From Bacteroidales bacterium (lineage in GTDB: Bacteria; Bacteroidota; Bacteroidia; Bacteroidales; F082): a stretch of 64,000 nucleotides of DNA. The DNA lies in NCBI GenBank assembly GCA_017539045.1, contig JAFYHS010000003.1:1-64000 (forward strand). The letters are read 5' to 3'. Under the pieces are notes generated by a model, which saw only the letters and a program-made list of their open reading frames with translations, was not told where the DNA came from and did not search any database. The translations under genes were made by a program, and so were the position numbers. Below, piece by piece: positions 42,983 through 52,165 of the stretch. Each line of letters begins with the position of its first letter. Position 1 is the stretch's first letter.

Positions 42983-44635
42983 ATGAGAAAGCTTTCATTT
43001 TTACTGTTGTTTTTAGCGGTCACGATGTTTGCGCAAGCCCAGGTCGCGACCAACATTTATTGGGTGCAGTTCACCGATAAGAACAACTCGCCCTATTCCA
43101 TCGACAACCCCGAGGCCTATCTGAGCCAAAGGGCCTTGCAACGTCGTGCCAACTTGGGTATCGCCATCGATGAGTACGATATCCCTGTCAACCCGCAATA
43201 CCTGCAGGCTGTGGCCGACTGCGGTGCCCAACTGCTCAACCCCTCCAAGTGGTTGAACGGTGTCTCGGTTTACGTCACCGATCCAGCCGTGATTGAGGCC
43301 GTCAACGCCCTTGAGTTTGTGCAATCCGTGCGCAACTGCCCCAACGACTTGAAAGCCCAGGAGCAGAAAGAACGTTGGCTGGCCAACGAGATGAAGCCCT
43401 CTGCCGAGCCCAATCGTGGCACGAGAGGCTTCTACGGTGGAGCCGAGGCTCAGGCGAAGCAACTCAATGTCGACATCTTGCATGAGATGGGCTTCGACGG
43501 CACTGGCGTCATCATTGCCGTCCTCGACGGTGGCTTCGAAGGCACGCCCGACCAGAACTGCTTCGACAATATGCGTGAAGAAGGTCGTCTGCTCGGCACA
43601 CGTGAGTTCGTGTACGGTTCCACGACGGTGTATTCGCAGAGCACGCACGGCACTTCATGCCTGAGTACCATGGGCGCCTACGACCCCAACCAAATGGTGG
43701 GAACGGCTCCCAAGGCCTCCTATTACTTGATTCATACTGAGGATGGCAATAGCGAGAACATCATCGAGGAATACAACTGGGTGTCGGGCGCCGAGTGTGC
43801 CGACAGTCTGGGCGTGGATGTGTGTTCCACCTCATTGGGTTACATCGACTTTGACATGGGACAGTGGAACCATCCCTTCGAGCATTATGACGGCCATACC
43901 GCCCCGATGTCTATCGGTTGTGAGATTGCCGCTAGCCGTGGCATGATCTGCATGAATGCTGCTGGCAACGAGGGCGATGGCACCTGCACCTTGGGCATCC
44001 CTGCCGATGCCGAGCATATCGTCACCGTCGGTGCTGTTGATGCCAATGGCGATCGTGCCTATTTCAGCTCTGTGGGACCCACCTACGACGGCCGCATCAA
44101 GCCTGATGTGATGGCCATGGGACAAGACACTTACGTCGCTTCCGGTTACGGTAGCTATTGGCCTTACTACAATGGCAGCGGCACCTCGTTTGCTACGCCT
44201 GTGTTGGCTGGTGCCGTGGCCTGTCTGCGTCAAGCCCGCCCGTATTCTTCGGTTCAGGAGATATGCGATGCACTCCGTGCTTGCGGCAACCGTGCCGAGA
44301 ATCCCGACAACAACTATGGCTATGGCATCCCCGACTTTAGCCAGGCCTTGGAAGTGCTGAGTGTCAATGAACCTATAGGGAACACACCTGCCCATATCAT
44401 TTCGGTGTATCCCAATCCATCCCATGGTGAGGTGCATGTGGCACTGAATGACCTCCATAAGGCAGATCTTACCGTCTTCGACTTTATGGGCCGCAAGCTG
44501 TATTCCTATAGCTTCAATGGTTTGAATCACACTACGTTTGAGCGTTACCTCAACACGCTGGAATCAGGTGTGTATTTCATCAATGCCGTGTCGGAGTCAG
44601 GCAGCGAGACGCTGAAGCTGGTGCTGACAAAATAA
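42983..44635 (+). CDS. S8 subtilisin-like peptidase with T9SS sorting domain
   Basis: 550 residues. Signal peptide (cleaved near AQA), an N-terminal prodomain-like region (~20-150), and a peptidase S8 core with the catalytic triad Asp in VIIAVLDGGF, His in QSTHGTSC and Ser in NGSGTSFATP, plus the oxyanion Asn in MNAAGNEG. A C-terminal T9SS type A domain (~470-550) begins ISVYPNPSHGEVHV and ends LKLVLTK. The protein should be carried across the outer membrane by the Por machinery and be attached or released there. The triad is complete, so it is probably active. Confidence 0.93.
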   Translation: MRKLSFLLLFLAVTMFAQAQVATNIYWVQFTDKNNSPYSIDNPEAYLSQRALQRRANLGIAIDEYDIPVNPQYLQAVADCGAQLLNPSKWLNGVSVYVTDPAVIEAVNALEFVQSVRNCPNDLKAQEQKERWLANEMKPSAEPNRGTRGFYGGAEAQAKQLNVDILHEMGFDGTGVIIAVLDGGFEGTPDQNCFDNMREEGRLLGTREFVYGSTTVYSQSTHGTSCLSTMGAYDPNQMVGTAPKASYYLIHTEDGNSENIIEEYNWVSGAECADSLGVDVCSTSLGYIDFDMGQWNHPFEHYDGHTAPMSIGCEIAASRGMICMNAAGNEGDGTCTLGIPADAEHIVTVGAVDANGDRAYFSSVGPTYDGRIKPDVMAMGQDTYVASGYGSYWPYYNGSGTSFATPVLAGAVACLRQARPYSSVQEICDALRACGNRAENPDNNYGYGIPDFSQALEVLSVNEPIGNTPAHIISVYPNPSHGEVHVALNDLHKADLTVFDFMGRKLYSYSFNGLNHTTFERYLNTLESGVYFINAVSESGSETLKLVLTK

Positions 44636-44651
44636 GGAACATAAATGAATC

Positions 44652-44688
44652 AAAAAAGGTGAGTCTCGATAGAGGCTCACCTTTTTTT
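44652..44688. terminator. Bidirectional terminator
   Basis: Stem AAAAAAGGTGAG.../...CTCACCTTTTTTT with an inner CTC-GATA-GAG hairpin. A and T runs flank both sides. It serves the S8 peptidase gene (stop 44635) and the convergent InlB-repeat gene (stop 44706). Confidence 0.85.
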
Positions 44689-44705
44689 GTTGCCTTGATT
44701 TGGCC

Positions 44706-47700
44706 TTATCTCTTGACAAAGCGCATCGTGTGCTTCTCGTCGATGCGGAGGAGGTAGAGGCCAGCCGACAGCTCGTCGATGTGGATCTCACCTTCGTCCT
44801 GCAGCGTGACGGCCATGACCTTCATGCCCATGGCATTGTAGATGCTGATTTCATGCTCGCCTTCCAGACCCTCAATTCGGATCTTGTCGTTGGCGGGGTT
44901 GGGGTAGAGGCTGACGTTCTCGAAGCCCTCCTCGTCGACCCCCGTGCCTTCGAAGAAGGCGGCAAGGACGATGTCGTGGTCGACAAGGATTTCTCTGGGA
45001 TTATCGGTGTTGCCGTCACCCCATTTCTTGAAGTAGTAGCCGTCGGCAGGGATGGCTGCAAGGGATGCGGTGGCTCCTGCGTTATAGGTGCCTGCGCCGA
45101 TGATGAAGCCTTGGGTCTCGTCATAATACACGGTCACGGTATATGTCACGGTAGGATTGGTGGAGAACGATGCGATATACTCGGCATCTCCGGTGACGGT
45201 GATGGTGCGCGGGTTGTTCATGTCGCCGTCTTGCCATCCTGAGAAATAGAAGCCCTGGTTAGGCGAGGCTCCGATGTTGATGATGGTGTTGACAGGATAG
45301 GTGCCGCTACCATAAACGGTGCCCATGAGGGGATTCTCGGACCTGACGGTGATGGTGTAGGTCTCACCGGGTTGGATGGCCTCAAAGAGCGCGGTAAAGG
45401 TCATGTTGCTATTGACGGTGATGCTACGCGGGTTGTCGGTGTTGCCGTCGTCCCAGCCACGGAAGGCCACGTTCTCGAACGGCGTGGCGCTGATTTCGAT
45501 AGTGCTGCCTTGCGGATAGGTACCGCCGCCGGTCACGGTGCCCAGCGCAGGATCGTTGGGCAATACGGTGATGGTGTATTGTGGCGTGCCCTGGAGGTAG
45601 AACATGGCCTTGTAGTTGGCGTTGCCCGTGACTAAGACATTACGCGGGTTGGAGGCGATGCCGTCACTCCAGCAGAGGAAGATGTAGTTCTCGTTGGGTG
45701 TGGCGGTCAAGGTGGCGGTGCTGCCGTAGTAGTAGGTACCAGCGCCGCTGACGGTGCCGCCTTCCACGGGATCGCATTCGGTGGTGATCTCATACGGCAA
45801 GGGCGAGAAAACGGCAGTGTAGGTGGCGTTGCCTTCCACGAAGACGGTACGCGGGTTGGTGATGTTACCATCTTCCCACATGCTGAACACATAGCCGGTG
45901 TTGCTGTGTGCCGTCAGGTGGATGGTGGCGCCATAGTCGTAGGTACCGCCGCCGCTGACGGTGCCTGCTCCTTCTGGGGTGACCTCAGTCTTGATGAGGC
46001 ACTGCTGCACACGGAAAGTAGCTGTATAGGTACGGTTCTGGGTGACGACAATGGTGCGTGGGTTGTCGGTGTTGCTGTCTTGCCATCTGACGAATTCGAA
46101 GCCAAGATAAGGCGTGGCCTCAATCTGTACGGTGTCGCCATAATGGTAGGTGCCACCGCCGCTCACCGAGCCCCAGCCAGGATGGTCGCTCACAACGTTG
46201 ATGGTGTATTCGATGAGACCAAACGAGGCGACGAAGGTACTGTCTTGTGTGACCACGATCTCACGCGGGTTGTCGGTGATGCTGTCGTTCCAACCCAGGA
46301 ACTCGCAGCCGAGTTCGGGAATGGCAACGATGGTGACCGTGCTTCCTGAAGGGTAGGTGCCGCCACCATCGACAATGCCCATTTCTGGATTGGCGGATTC
46401 GAGGGTGATGGTGTACTCAGGTGGCGTTGGGGCAGGCTTCACGACGAGGTCGGAGATGATGCATTCTTCAGGCTCGTACAGGACTTCGCCGTCTTTATAA
46501 ACGGTTTGTGCATCGGTATAATACACACCGCTTTCGTTGACAATCAAGTTGCTGATCCCAGAAAGCTCGGGCAAGGCGTAAAGCACCTCGCCATCTTGCC
46601 AAATATAAACAATGGTGTCTGTCAGCGAAATCCCTGTCCAATAGAGGCTGCTGTCAAATACGGCGATGAACCCGAAGTTGGCGTTCTCCATTTGGTAGAT
46701 GATGGAGTCGTTTTGCCAAATGACTCCGTAGGAAAGGGAGTCGTTTACAACCATGAACCCCGTTGCATAGAGGTTCTCGCCATCGAAGCAAATACTTTCG
46801 ATGCTCGATACGTTATCTTCCATCCATAGAAGCGAGTCGTTTTTCCAAACGCTGGCATGAGCCAAATTTACGCTATCGAGAAAGATAGCACCGCCTGCAT
46901 AGATGTCGCCTGTTGTGTCAACGGCCAAACCTTGAATGTGGCACTCATTATCTCCGTGGGTGTAGGAATAAAGTAACTCGCCGTTTTGCCAGACACTGTT
47001 GAAGCCAGCCACTGTCCAATCGTTGCCGTTGAGGGCGATATGCTCAAAAGTGGTGTTGGTGTCGGCAACGAATATGCACGAGTCGTTCATCCAAACGTAG
47101 CCATAAACATCTGAGCTATCGTAAGCATATCCGGTTCCATAAACCGTTCCGTCTTCCACTACTTGGATGCCTCGCAACTGAACATCGATGCTGTCGGTGA
47201 TGCTATATAACAACGTGTTGTTTTTCAATACTTTGCCCGTAGTAAAGTGGTTGCCTGAGACATAAACGTCTTGAGGTTGGGGCTGCGGTCCGTCCCAATC
47301 GAAATAGGTCTTCACCGTCCAGTCGCCGTATTGTGATTGCTCCCATCCAGCGAAAGGTCCCTGCCATATCCAATGCCCGTCGCCGCTTGGGTCGTTGCCT
47401 TCGCAAACGCCCATGGGACAAATGCCCAGCTGATGGGTGCATACCCAGACAATCCAGATGGGGACATTGCCTGTGACCACAACGGGCGTTTCAAGGTCAA
47501 ACTCGACCCAGTCGCCGAGGCTTTGCGGCACCTCCACGGTAATTGAGGAGACTTCGAGGCCTTCGTAGGGGGAGTCGCCGCCCACGTATACGGTGCAAGT
47601 ATATGTGCCGCCAACAGCGTTGTAAAGCGTGTCGCTATAGATGGCTACTTTGGTAATGGAAGTGCCGGCGTATTCGGCTACCAAGTCACCGGAGTAGCAG

Positions 47701-47849
47701 GTGGCGGTGATGAATGGCACCGGACCACCGATGGCGTTGTTGAACTCGCCTTGGCAATAGGTGTGCCAGCCGTGTTGGGGGGTGTCTTGCGCCCAGGTCA
47801 TTCCGGCGATGGCAAGCAGGAGGGAGAGTAAGATGAGATGCTTTTTCAT
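44706..47849 (-). CDS. Surface protein with seven InlB-type repeats and T9SS sorting domain
   Basis: 1047 residues. Signal peptide (AGMTWAQ). A jelly-roll-like region (~20-195) is followed by a propeller-like part (~200-480) with repeated (V/I)W(K/Q)ND-S or WQ(D/N)GELLY strands. Seven tandem ~66-residue units of the InlB B-repeat/Listeria-Bacteroides type follow (~485-960), each with G-T-V-x-G-x-G-T-Y, a GW or W-x-DG turn and a DNPR/NPRTI motif. A type A sorting domain (YPNPANDKIRIEG ... MRFVKR) ends it. It is probably a surface adhesin or a carbohydrate or protein binder. Partners are unknown. Confidence 0.88.
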   Translation of the reverse strand: MKKHLILLSLLLAIAGMTWAQDTPQHGWHTYCQGEFNNAIGGPVPFITATCYSGDLVAEYAGTSITKVAIYSDTLYNAVGGTYTCTVYVGGDSPYEGLEVSSITVEVPQSLGDWVEFDLETPVVVTGNVPIWIVWVCTHQLGICPMGVCEGNDPSGDGHWIWQGPFAGWEQSQYGDWTVKTYFDWDGPQPQPQDVYVSGNHFTTGKVLKNNTLLYSITDSIDVQLRGIQVVEDGTVYGTGYAYDSSDVYGYVWMNDSCIFVADTNTTFEHIALNGNDWTVAGFNSVWQNGELLYSYTHGDNECHIQGLAVDTTGDIYAGGAIFLDSVNLAHASVWKNDSLLWMEDNVSSIESICFDGENLYATGFMVVNDSLSYGVIWQNDSIIYQMENANFGFIAVFDSSLYWTGISLTDTIVYIWQDGEVLYALPELSGISNLIVNESGVYYTDAQTVYKDGEVLYEPEECIISDLVVKPAPTPPEYTITLESANPEMGIVDGGGTYPSGSTVTIVAIPELGCEFLGWNDSITDNPREIVVTQDSTFVASFGLIEYTINVVSDHPGWGSVSGGGTYHYGDTVQIEATPYLGFEFVRWQDSNTDNPRTIVVTQNRTYTATFRVQQCLIKTEVTPEGAGTVSGGGTYDYGATIHLTAHSNTGYVFSMWEDGNITNPRTVFVEGNATYTAVFSPLPYEITTECDPVEGGTVSGAGTYYYGSTATLTATPNENYIFLCWSDGIASNPRNVLVTGNANYKAMFYLQGTPQYTITVLPNDPALGTVTGGGTYPQGSTIEISATPFENVAFRGWDDGNTDNPRSITVNSNMTFTALFEAIQPGETYTITVRSENPLMGTVYGSGTYPVNTIINIGASPNQGFYFSGWQDGDMNNPRTITVTGDAEYIASFSTNPTVTYTVTVYYDETQGFIIGAGTYNAGATASLAAIPADGYYFKKWGDGNTDNPREILVDHDIVLAAFFEGTGVDEEGFENVSLYPNPANDKIRIEGLEGEHEISIYNAMGMKVMAVTLQDEGEIHIDELSAGLYLLRIDEKHTMRFVKR

Positions 47850-47872
47850 TACTTCTATGGTTAGATATGCCG

Positions 47873-47880
47873 CAAAAGTA
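47873..47880 (-). promoter_or_regulatory. -7 box for the InlB-repeat gene
   Basis: Minus-strand TACTTTTG, 23 nt before the ATG at 47849. Confidence 0.5.
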
Positions 47881-47964
47881 GCAAATATTTTGCACTTCGA
47901 GGCTTATTCGTGGGAGTTTTGTCTTTTTTCGTCGTTTTTGCTTCCATTGTAATTGAAAATGCAT

Positions 47965-47972
47965 TATCTTTG
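47965..47972 (+). promoter_or_regulatory. -7 box for the cobalamin operon
   Basis: TATCTTTG lies just ahead of the riboswitch aptamer, as expected for a transcript beginning near 47979. Confidence 0.55.
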
Positions 47973-47979
47973 CAGCCGA

Positions 47980-48190
47980 TAAGCGGTGCCGCGAGGCTCA
48001 ATAGGGAATCGGGTGGAAATCCCGGACAGTTCCCGCTGCTGTAAGCTCTTCGTGCTGGCCACTATGCCACTGAAAACCTGGTGTTTCGGGAAGGCGGTCA
48101 GACAAAAGGAGTGAGTCAGAAGACCTGCCGCCTGTCGTGAAACGAAGCTTTCGGGACAAGAGCTGGCGTTCCTTATAGAATAAGGTGTAC
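47980..48190 (+). ncRNA. Cobalamin (B12) riboswitch
   Basis: The order of conserved blocks is standard: GGTGCC (47985), AATAGGGAATCGGGTG with GAAATCCCGGACAGTTCCCGCTGCTGTAAGC, CCACTG (48068), GGGAAGGCGG (48088), and the B12 box AGTCAGAAGACCTGCC (48114-48129). A small hairpin CCTTAT-AGA-ATAAGG (48171-48185) follows and may belong to the expression platform. The 3' limit is approximate. It should lower expression of the downstream operon when adenosylcobalamin or a related corrinoid is plentiful. Confidence 0.96.
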
Positions 48191-48252
48191 CCTCCATTTC
48201 CGTTAGCATATTAATGTAATTGATTGAATGTCAAACCTAAAATTATATTATT

Positions 48253-49878
48253 ATGCGTAAGATCTTTACAAAGTTATTCCTTATTGGAATCCTCGGTCTG
48301 TTTACGACCAACCTGTTTGCACAACAAGATGCCACCATCGATCCTGCCGACATCCGCTACTGGATTGGCGAGGGCGAGAATCAAGCTGTCCTTATCGTCA
48401 ACTGGGCAGAGCCCGACACGGCTATGGCATGGGGCTATCGCTTCGAAGGCGAGACCGTCACGGTCCAAGAGATGATGGACAAGATTACTGATGTAGACTC
48501 ACGTATTTCCTACACGCTGGGTCCTTGGGGCATTGGCGACATCCTCTACAACGACGGCTCCCTCGAAATGGGCATCACCGCTGGTGGCTACTGGATGTTT
48601 AACGTCGATGGCGAGATGGCTCAAGTGGGCTTCGACCAGCAGACCATCGCCAACGGCAACTACGTGAAATGGGGCGACACGAACTGTGGCACCATGGTGG
48701 ATCCTGAGACGTGGGCGTATGTCTGGGAAACTTCCGTCGCGGCTGTCTATCCTCTGGCCGACGAATCCACGATCGATCCTGATCTCATCCGTTATTGGGT
48801 TGGAGAAGGCGAGAACGAAGTGGTCTTCGCCGTCAACTGGAACGAACCTGACACCTGCCTGGCATGGGGCTATCGCTTCAGCGAGGAGAATGTGACCGTG
48901 AAGCACATCATGGACGCCATCAAAGACGCCGACCCGCGTTTCGACTATGTCGACATCGGCTGGGGTGTGGGTGACATCTATTTTGCTGATGGTACCCTCG
49001 ACCTTGCCCTTTATGGCACCTATTGGATGTATAATGTGAACGGCAGCATGGCTTTGTTAGGCTTCGACCAACAAACCGTCGAGAACGGCGACTTCATCAA
49101 GTGGGGTGACGAGTCATGCGGCACCGAGATCGCTCCTTGGACCTACGTCTGGGAGTCACCCGTGGCTGCTGTGTATCCTTATGCCGAAGAGGCTATGATT
49201 GACTTTGCCGATATCGTTTATTGGGTTGGCGAAGGCGCCAACGAAATCATCTTTGCCGTCAACTGGAACGAACCCGACAGATGCCTGGCTTGGGGCTACC
49301 GCTTCAGCGAGGAAACGGTGACGGTGAAGGAAGTGATGGATGCCATTGCAGAAGTCGACAGACGTTTCTCCTATGTGGCTGGTGACTGGGGTGTCGATGA
49401 CATTATCTTCAACGTTGATTCAGAAGAACTGCATTATAGCCTCGCCGGTCAATGGTGGCTGTTCAATGTGAATGGCAGCATGGCCATGCTCGGCTACGAC
49501 CAACAGACCGTCGAGAACGGTGACTTCATCAAGTGGGGCGACGAGTCATGCGCCACTGAGATTGCACAATGGTCCTATGTCTGGACGCAAGAAGTCGAGC
49601 CCGTTTGGATGAACACGGGCGTCGTGGAGAGCCAGGACAACACCCTGAGCATCTATCCTAATCCCGCTGTCAACGAGACCTTCGTGACTGTTGACAATGC
49701 TGGCATGAATACCGTTTCGGTGTACGATATGCAAGGCCGTCTCATCAGCACGATGAGTGTCGATGCCATGGCTGGCGAACAAGTTCGTCTCAGCACCGAG
49801 ATGCTGAACAGTGGCGTGTATTTCGTCACCGTGAGCAACGAGAGCGCTGTGCGTACCGCTAAACTCGTAGTGAAATGA
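48253..49878 (+). CDS. T9SS-exported protein with three tandem repeats, B12-regulated
   Basis: 541 residues. Signal peptide (TTNLFAQ). Three repeats of ~143 residues (~27-168, 171-309, 313-447) each contain (I/V)xYW(I/V)GEG, VNWxEPD, AWGYRF, a helix TVxxxMD(A/K)I, (W)G(I/V)xDI, YWM(F/Y)NV(D/N)G and NG(D/N)(F/Y)(I/V)KWG. A type A sorting domain starts at LSIYPNPAVNETF. The second half of each repeat resembles the DUF4430 pattern of transcobalamin-like domains; this is by eye only. As the first gene after the B12 riboswitch, it is a candidate surface corrinoid-binding protein. Confidence 0.85.
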   Translation: MRKIFTKLFLIGILGLFTTNLFAQQDATIDPADIRYWIGEGENQAVLIVNWAEPDTAMAWGYRFEGETVTVQEMMDKITDVDSRISYTLGPWGIGDILYNDGSLEMGITAGGYWMFNVDGEMAQVGFDQQTIANGNYVKWGDTNCGTMVDPETWAYVWETSVAAVYPLADESTIDPDLIRYWVGEGENEVVFAVNWNEPDTCLAWGYRFSEENVTVKHIMDAIKDADPRFDYVDIGWGVGDIYFADGTLDLALYGTYWMYNVNGSMALLGFDQQTVENGDFIKWGDESCGTEIAPWTYVWESPVAAVYPYAEEAMIDFADIVYWVGEGANEIIFAVNWNEPDRCLAWGYRFSEETVTVKEVMDAIAEVDRRFSYVAGDWGVDDIIFNVDSEELHYSLAGQWWLFNVNGSMAMLGYDQQTVENGDFIKWGDESCATEIAQWSYVWTQEVEPVWMNTGVVESQDNTLSIYPNPAVNETFVTVDNAGMNTVSVYDMQGRLISTMSVDAMAGEQVRLSTEMLNSGVYFVTVSNESAVRTAKLVVK

Positions 49879-50855
49879 TGAAAAGGATTTCCATCCTGCT
49901 GTTGGCTTTGGTGCCGACGATGCTTTGGGCTCAGTTTGCGCCCGAGGCGGGTTTCGCCGGCACCACGGCCATGCATGCCGACTCGTCGGCCTTTGTGGCA
50001 TGGGCCACAGGCTGCACCGTCGAGCGTGGCCTGCAACGTATCGACAAGCCTGAGTCAGGGGTGGCCAATTTCGGTGAGGAAGCCTTGGCCACAGGCGTGC
50101 CGGGCGGTACCATGGATGTCATCAGCCTCGGTGATGGCGGAAGTGCTACCTTGACCTTTGCTTCGTCGATTTATAACGGTCCAGGGCCCGACTTCGCCGT
50201 GTTCGAGAACGGACTCGTCAACGCGCAGGACACCTCCATTTGTTTCCTTGAGATTGCCTTTGTGGAGGTCAGCTCCGATGGCGAGAACTTCTTCCGTTTC
50301 CCTGCCGTCACCAAGATGCAGGATACCGCACAACTGAATGGCTTCGCCTGTATGCATGCTAGCCTGATCCACAACTTCGCAGGAAAATACCAGGCCATGT
50401 ATGGCACGCCCTTCGATCTCGACGAGGTGGAGGACAACGCCTTGTTGGACAAAAACAACATCACCCATGTAAAAGTCATCGACGTCGTGGGAACGATCGA
50501 TCCCGAATACGCCACCTACGATTCTGAAGGCCATAAGGTCAACGACCCCTGGCCCACGCCTTTCGGCTCCAGCGGTTTTGACCTCGATGCCGTCGGCGTG
50601 ATATACGATTTGGCGCATTACGACATTGTTGATAATGAGACGGAAAGCGTTGCGGTGTATCCCAATCCAGTGAGGGATCGTCTCACGGTGAAGGCCGAGA
50701 ACCTGCAGTCTGTTGAAGTATACAATATCGTTGGACAGTTAGTGATGACTGCATCGTCTTCTGTCGTTGCCATGGACGACTTGACTCAAGGCATCTATTT
50801 CGTTCGTGTCAACGCTGATGGCAAGACGGTGACGAAACGCATTGTGAAACATTAA
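49875..50855 (+). CDS. T9SS-exported cell-surface protein, B12-regulated
   Basis: 326 residues; ATG at 49875 overlaps the previous stop (ATGA), and an in-frame ATG follows directly. Signal peptide (PTMLWAQ). The central domain carries GGTMDVISLGDGGSATLTF, GPDFAVFENG, FVEVSSDGENFFRFP and FGSSGFDLDAVGVIYD, a beta-sandwich-like set. A type A sorting domain (VYPNPVRDRLTV ... KRIVKH) completes it. The function is not known; co-regulation with a BtuG-like protein suggests a role in cobalamin binding or handover at the surface. Trp/Phe-rich loops could contact the corrin (inference). Confidence 0.8.
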   Translation: MMKRISILLLALVPTMLWAQFAPEAGFAGTTAMHADSSAFVAWATGCTVERGLQRIDKPESGVANFGEEALATGVPGGTMDVISLGDGGSATLTFASSIYNGPGPDFAVFENGLVNAQDTSICFLEIAFVEVSSDGENFFRFPAVTKMQDTAQLNGFACMHASLIHNFAGKYQAMYGTPFDLDEVEDNALLDKNNITHVKVIDVVGTIDPEYATYDSEGHKVNDPWPTPFGSSGFDLDAVGVIYDLAHYDIVDNETESVAVYPNPVRDRLTVKAENLQSVEVYNIVGQLVMTASSSVVAMDDLTQGIYFVRVNADGKTVTKRIVKH

Positions 50856-50867
50856 ATACGATAAGAA

Positions 50868-51944
50868 ATGAAAAGAATAAACCTGTTTTTGCTGGCACTT
50901 GTCGCCGCTTTGATGTTCTCCTGCAAGCCCGAAGAACCTGTCAACCCCGTCAATCCTAAGGCGCTCAACTTGGGATCGGGTCTGTTTGTGCTCAACGAGG
51001 GCAACTTTCAGTTCTCCAACGCATCCCTGTCGTTTTACGACATTGAGGCTGACACGGTGGGCAACAATTTGTTCTACAAGGTGAACGACGCTCCTTTGGG
51101 CGATGTGGCCGAGAGCATGGCATTGGTGGACGGCCAGCTGTATGTCGTCGTCAACAACACCAACCTTATCTATAAGGTAAATGCCACCACCCTAGTATGC
51201 GACACCACGAAGCCTTTCAAGATGGGCGACTTCTACTCGCCGCGTGAGCTGTTCTTCATATCGCCCGAGAAGGCATACGTCAGCGACATTATTGGTGCTG
51301 GCCTGTGGATCATCAACCCGAAGGACATGAGCCACACTGGCTTCATCCAGACGGGCAAGACCACCGAGAAGATGGTGCCTGTGGGCAATGAGATTTATGT
51401 CAGCAACTGGTCGAACTATTATCTTCCCGGCATGGAGAAGAACACCGTACAAGTCGTCGATATGAACAACGACGTGAAGGTGGCCGAGATCCAGGTTGGG
51501 AAGGAGCCTAACACAATGGCTGTCGACAAGAACGGCCATGTGTGGGTGCTCTGCGAAGGCGCCGTTTGGGAAGCTGATGCTGAACAGCCTTCGTTGTGGG
51601 AGATCAATCCTCTGACGAAGACGGCTGAAAAACGTTACGAGTTTGACGGTACTGCCATGGTGCTGAGAGCCAACCCAACAGGTGATCAGTTGTATCTCAT
51701 CTTCAACAACGAAGTGCGCCGTTTCGACATCGCCACGCTGTCGTTGTCGGAGAGCTTCCGCATCGCCGCCCAGGAAGAGGGTATGTTCTATAACATGACC
51801 GTCGAACCAAGGACGGGCGATATCTATGTGACCGACGCCAAGAACTATATGATGAACGGCACGGTGTACCGTTATACCAACGACGGCCTGCTGCTCAGCT
51901 CGTTCGAGGCAGGTGTCATTCCCAGTGCAATGTTGTTTAAATAA
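50868..51944 (+). CDS. DUF5074/YncE-type beta-propeller lipoprotein, BtuG-like
   Basis: 358 residues. Lipobox MFSC (Cys19). The mature part has six to seven blades of YncE/DUF5074 type (GLFVLNEGNFQFSNASLSFYD, MALVDGQLYVVVNNTN, YVSDIIGAGLWIINP, NTMAVDKNGHVWVLCEGA, GDIYVTDAKNYMMNGTVYRY). In gut Bacteroides, the propeller lipoprotein BtuG binds B12 tightly on the BtuB receptor. The riboswitch context supports the same role here, but no BtuB is adjacent. The gene is 12 nt after the previous one. Confidence 0.82.
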   Translation: MKRINLFLLALVAALMFSCKPEEPVNPVNPKALNLGSGLFVLNEGNFQFSNASLSFYDIEADTVGNNLFYKVNDAPLGDVAESMALVDGQLYVVVNNTNLIYKVNATTLVCDTTKPFKMGDFYSPRELFFISPEKAYVSDIIGAGLWIINPKDMSHTGFIQTGKTTEKMVPVGNEIYVSNWSNYYLPGMEKNTVQVVDMNNDVKVAEIQVGKEPNTMAVDKNGHVWVLCEGAVWEADAEQPSLWEINPLTKTAEKRYEFDGTAMVLRANPTGDQLYLIFNNEVRRFDIATLSLSESFRIAAQEEGMFYNMTVEPRTGDIYVTDAKNYMMNGTVYRYTNDGLLLSSFEAGVIPSAMLFK

Positions 51945-51965
51945 TTGATATTCATTTTTTGTTTT

Positions 51966-51996
51966 GCGAGACCTCCCATGGAGGTCTCGCGTTTTT
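51966..51996 (+). terminator. Intraoperon hairpin/terminator
   Basis: An 11-bp perfect GC-rich stem GCGAGACCTCC-CAT-GGAGGTCTCGC followed by GTTTTTG, 21 nt after the BtuG-like stop and 4 nt before the CWC gene. It should reduce, not necessarily stop, transcription into the two last genes. Confidence 0.75.
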
Positions 51997-52000
51997 GACT

Positions 52001-52165
52001 ATGAAAAAGACCTGTCCCCGTTGCGGAAAAACGTTTGAGTGCGTGCATTCCATCGACTGCTGGTGCGTGAAAGTGCAGCTCAAAGACAGCACCAAAGCCT
52101 ATCTGAAGGAACACTACGGCGACTGCCTTTGCAAGGAGTGTCTCGAAAAACTGAATGACCAATGA
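52001..52165 (+). CDS. Cysteine-rich CWC family small protein
   Basis: 54 residues from ATG 52001. Pattern CPRCGKTFEC...DCWCVKV...DCLCKECL, the CWC (PF14375-like) small zinc-binding family. The cysteine spacing suggests one or two metal sites. It lacks a signal peptide and is cytosolic. The gene overlaps the BtuF-like gene by ATGA (52162-52165), which ties it to cobalamin uptake. Function unknown. Confidence 0.75.
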   Translation: MKKTCPRCGKTFECVHSIDCWCVKVQLKDSTKAYLKEHYGDCLCKECLEKLNDQ

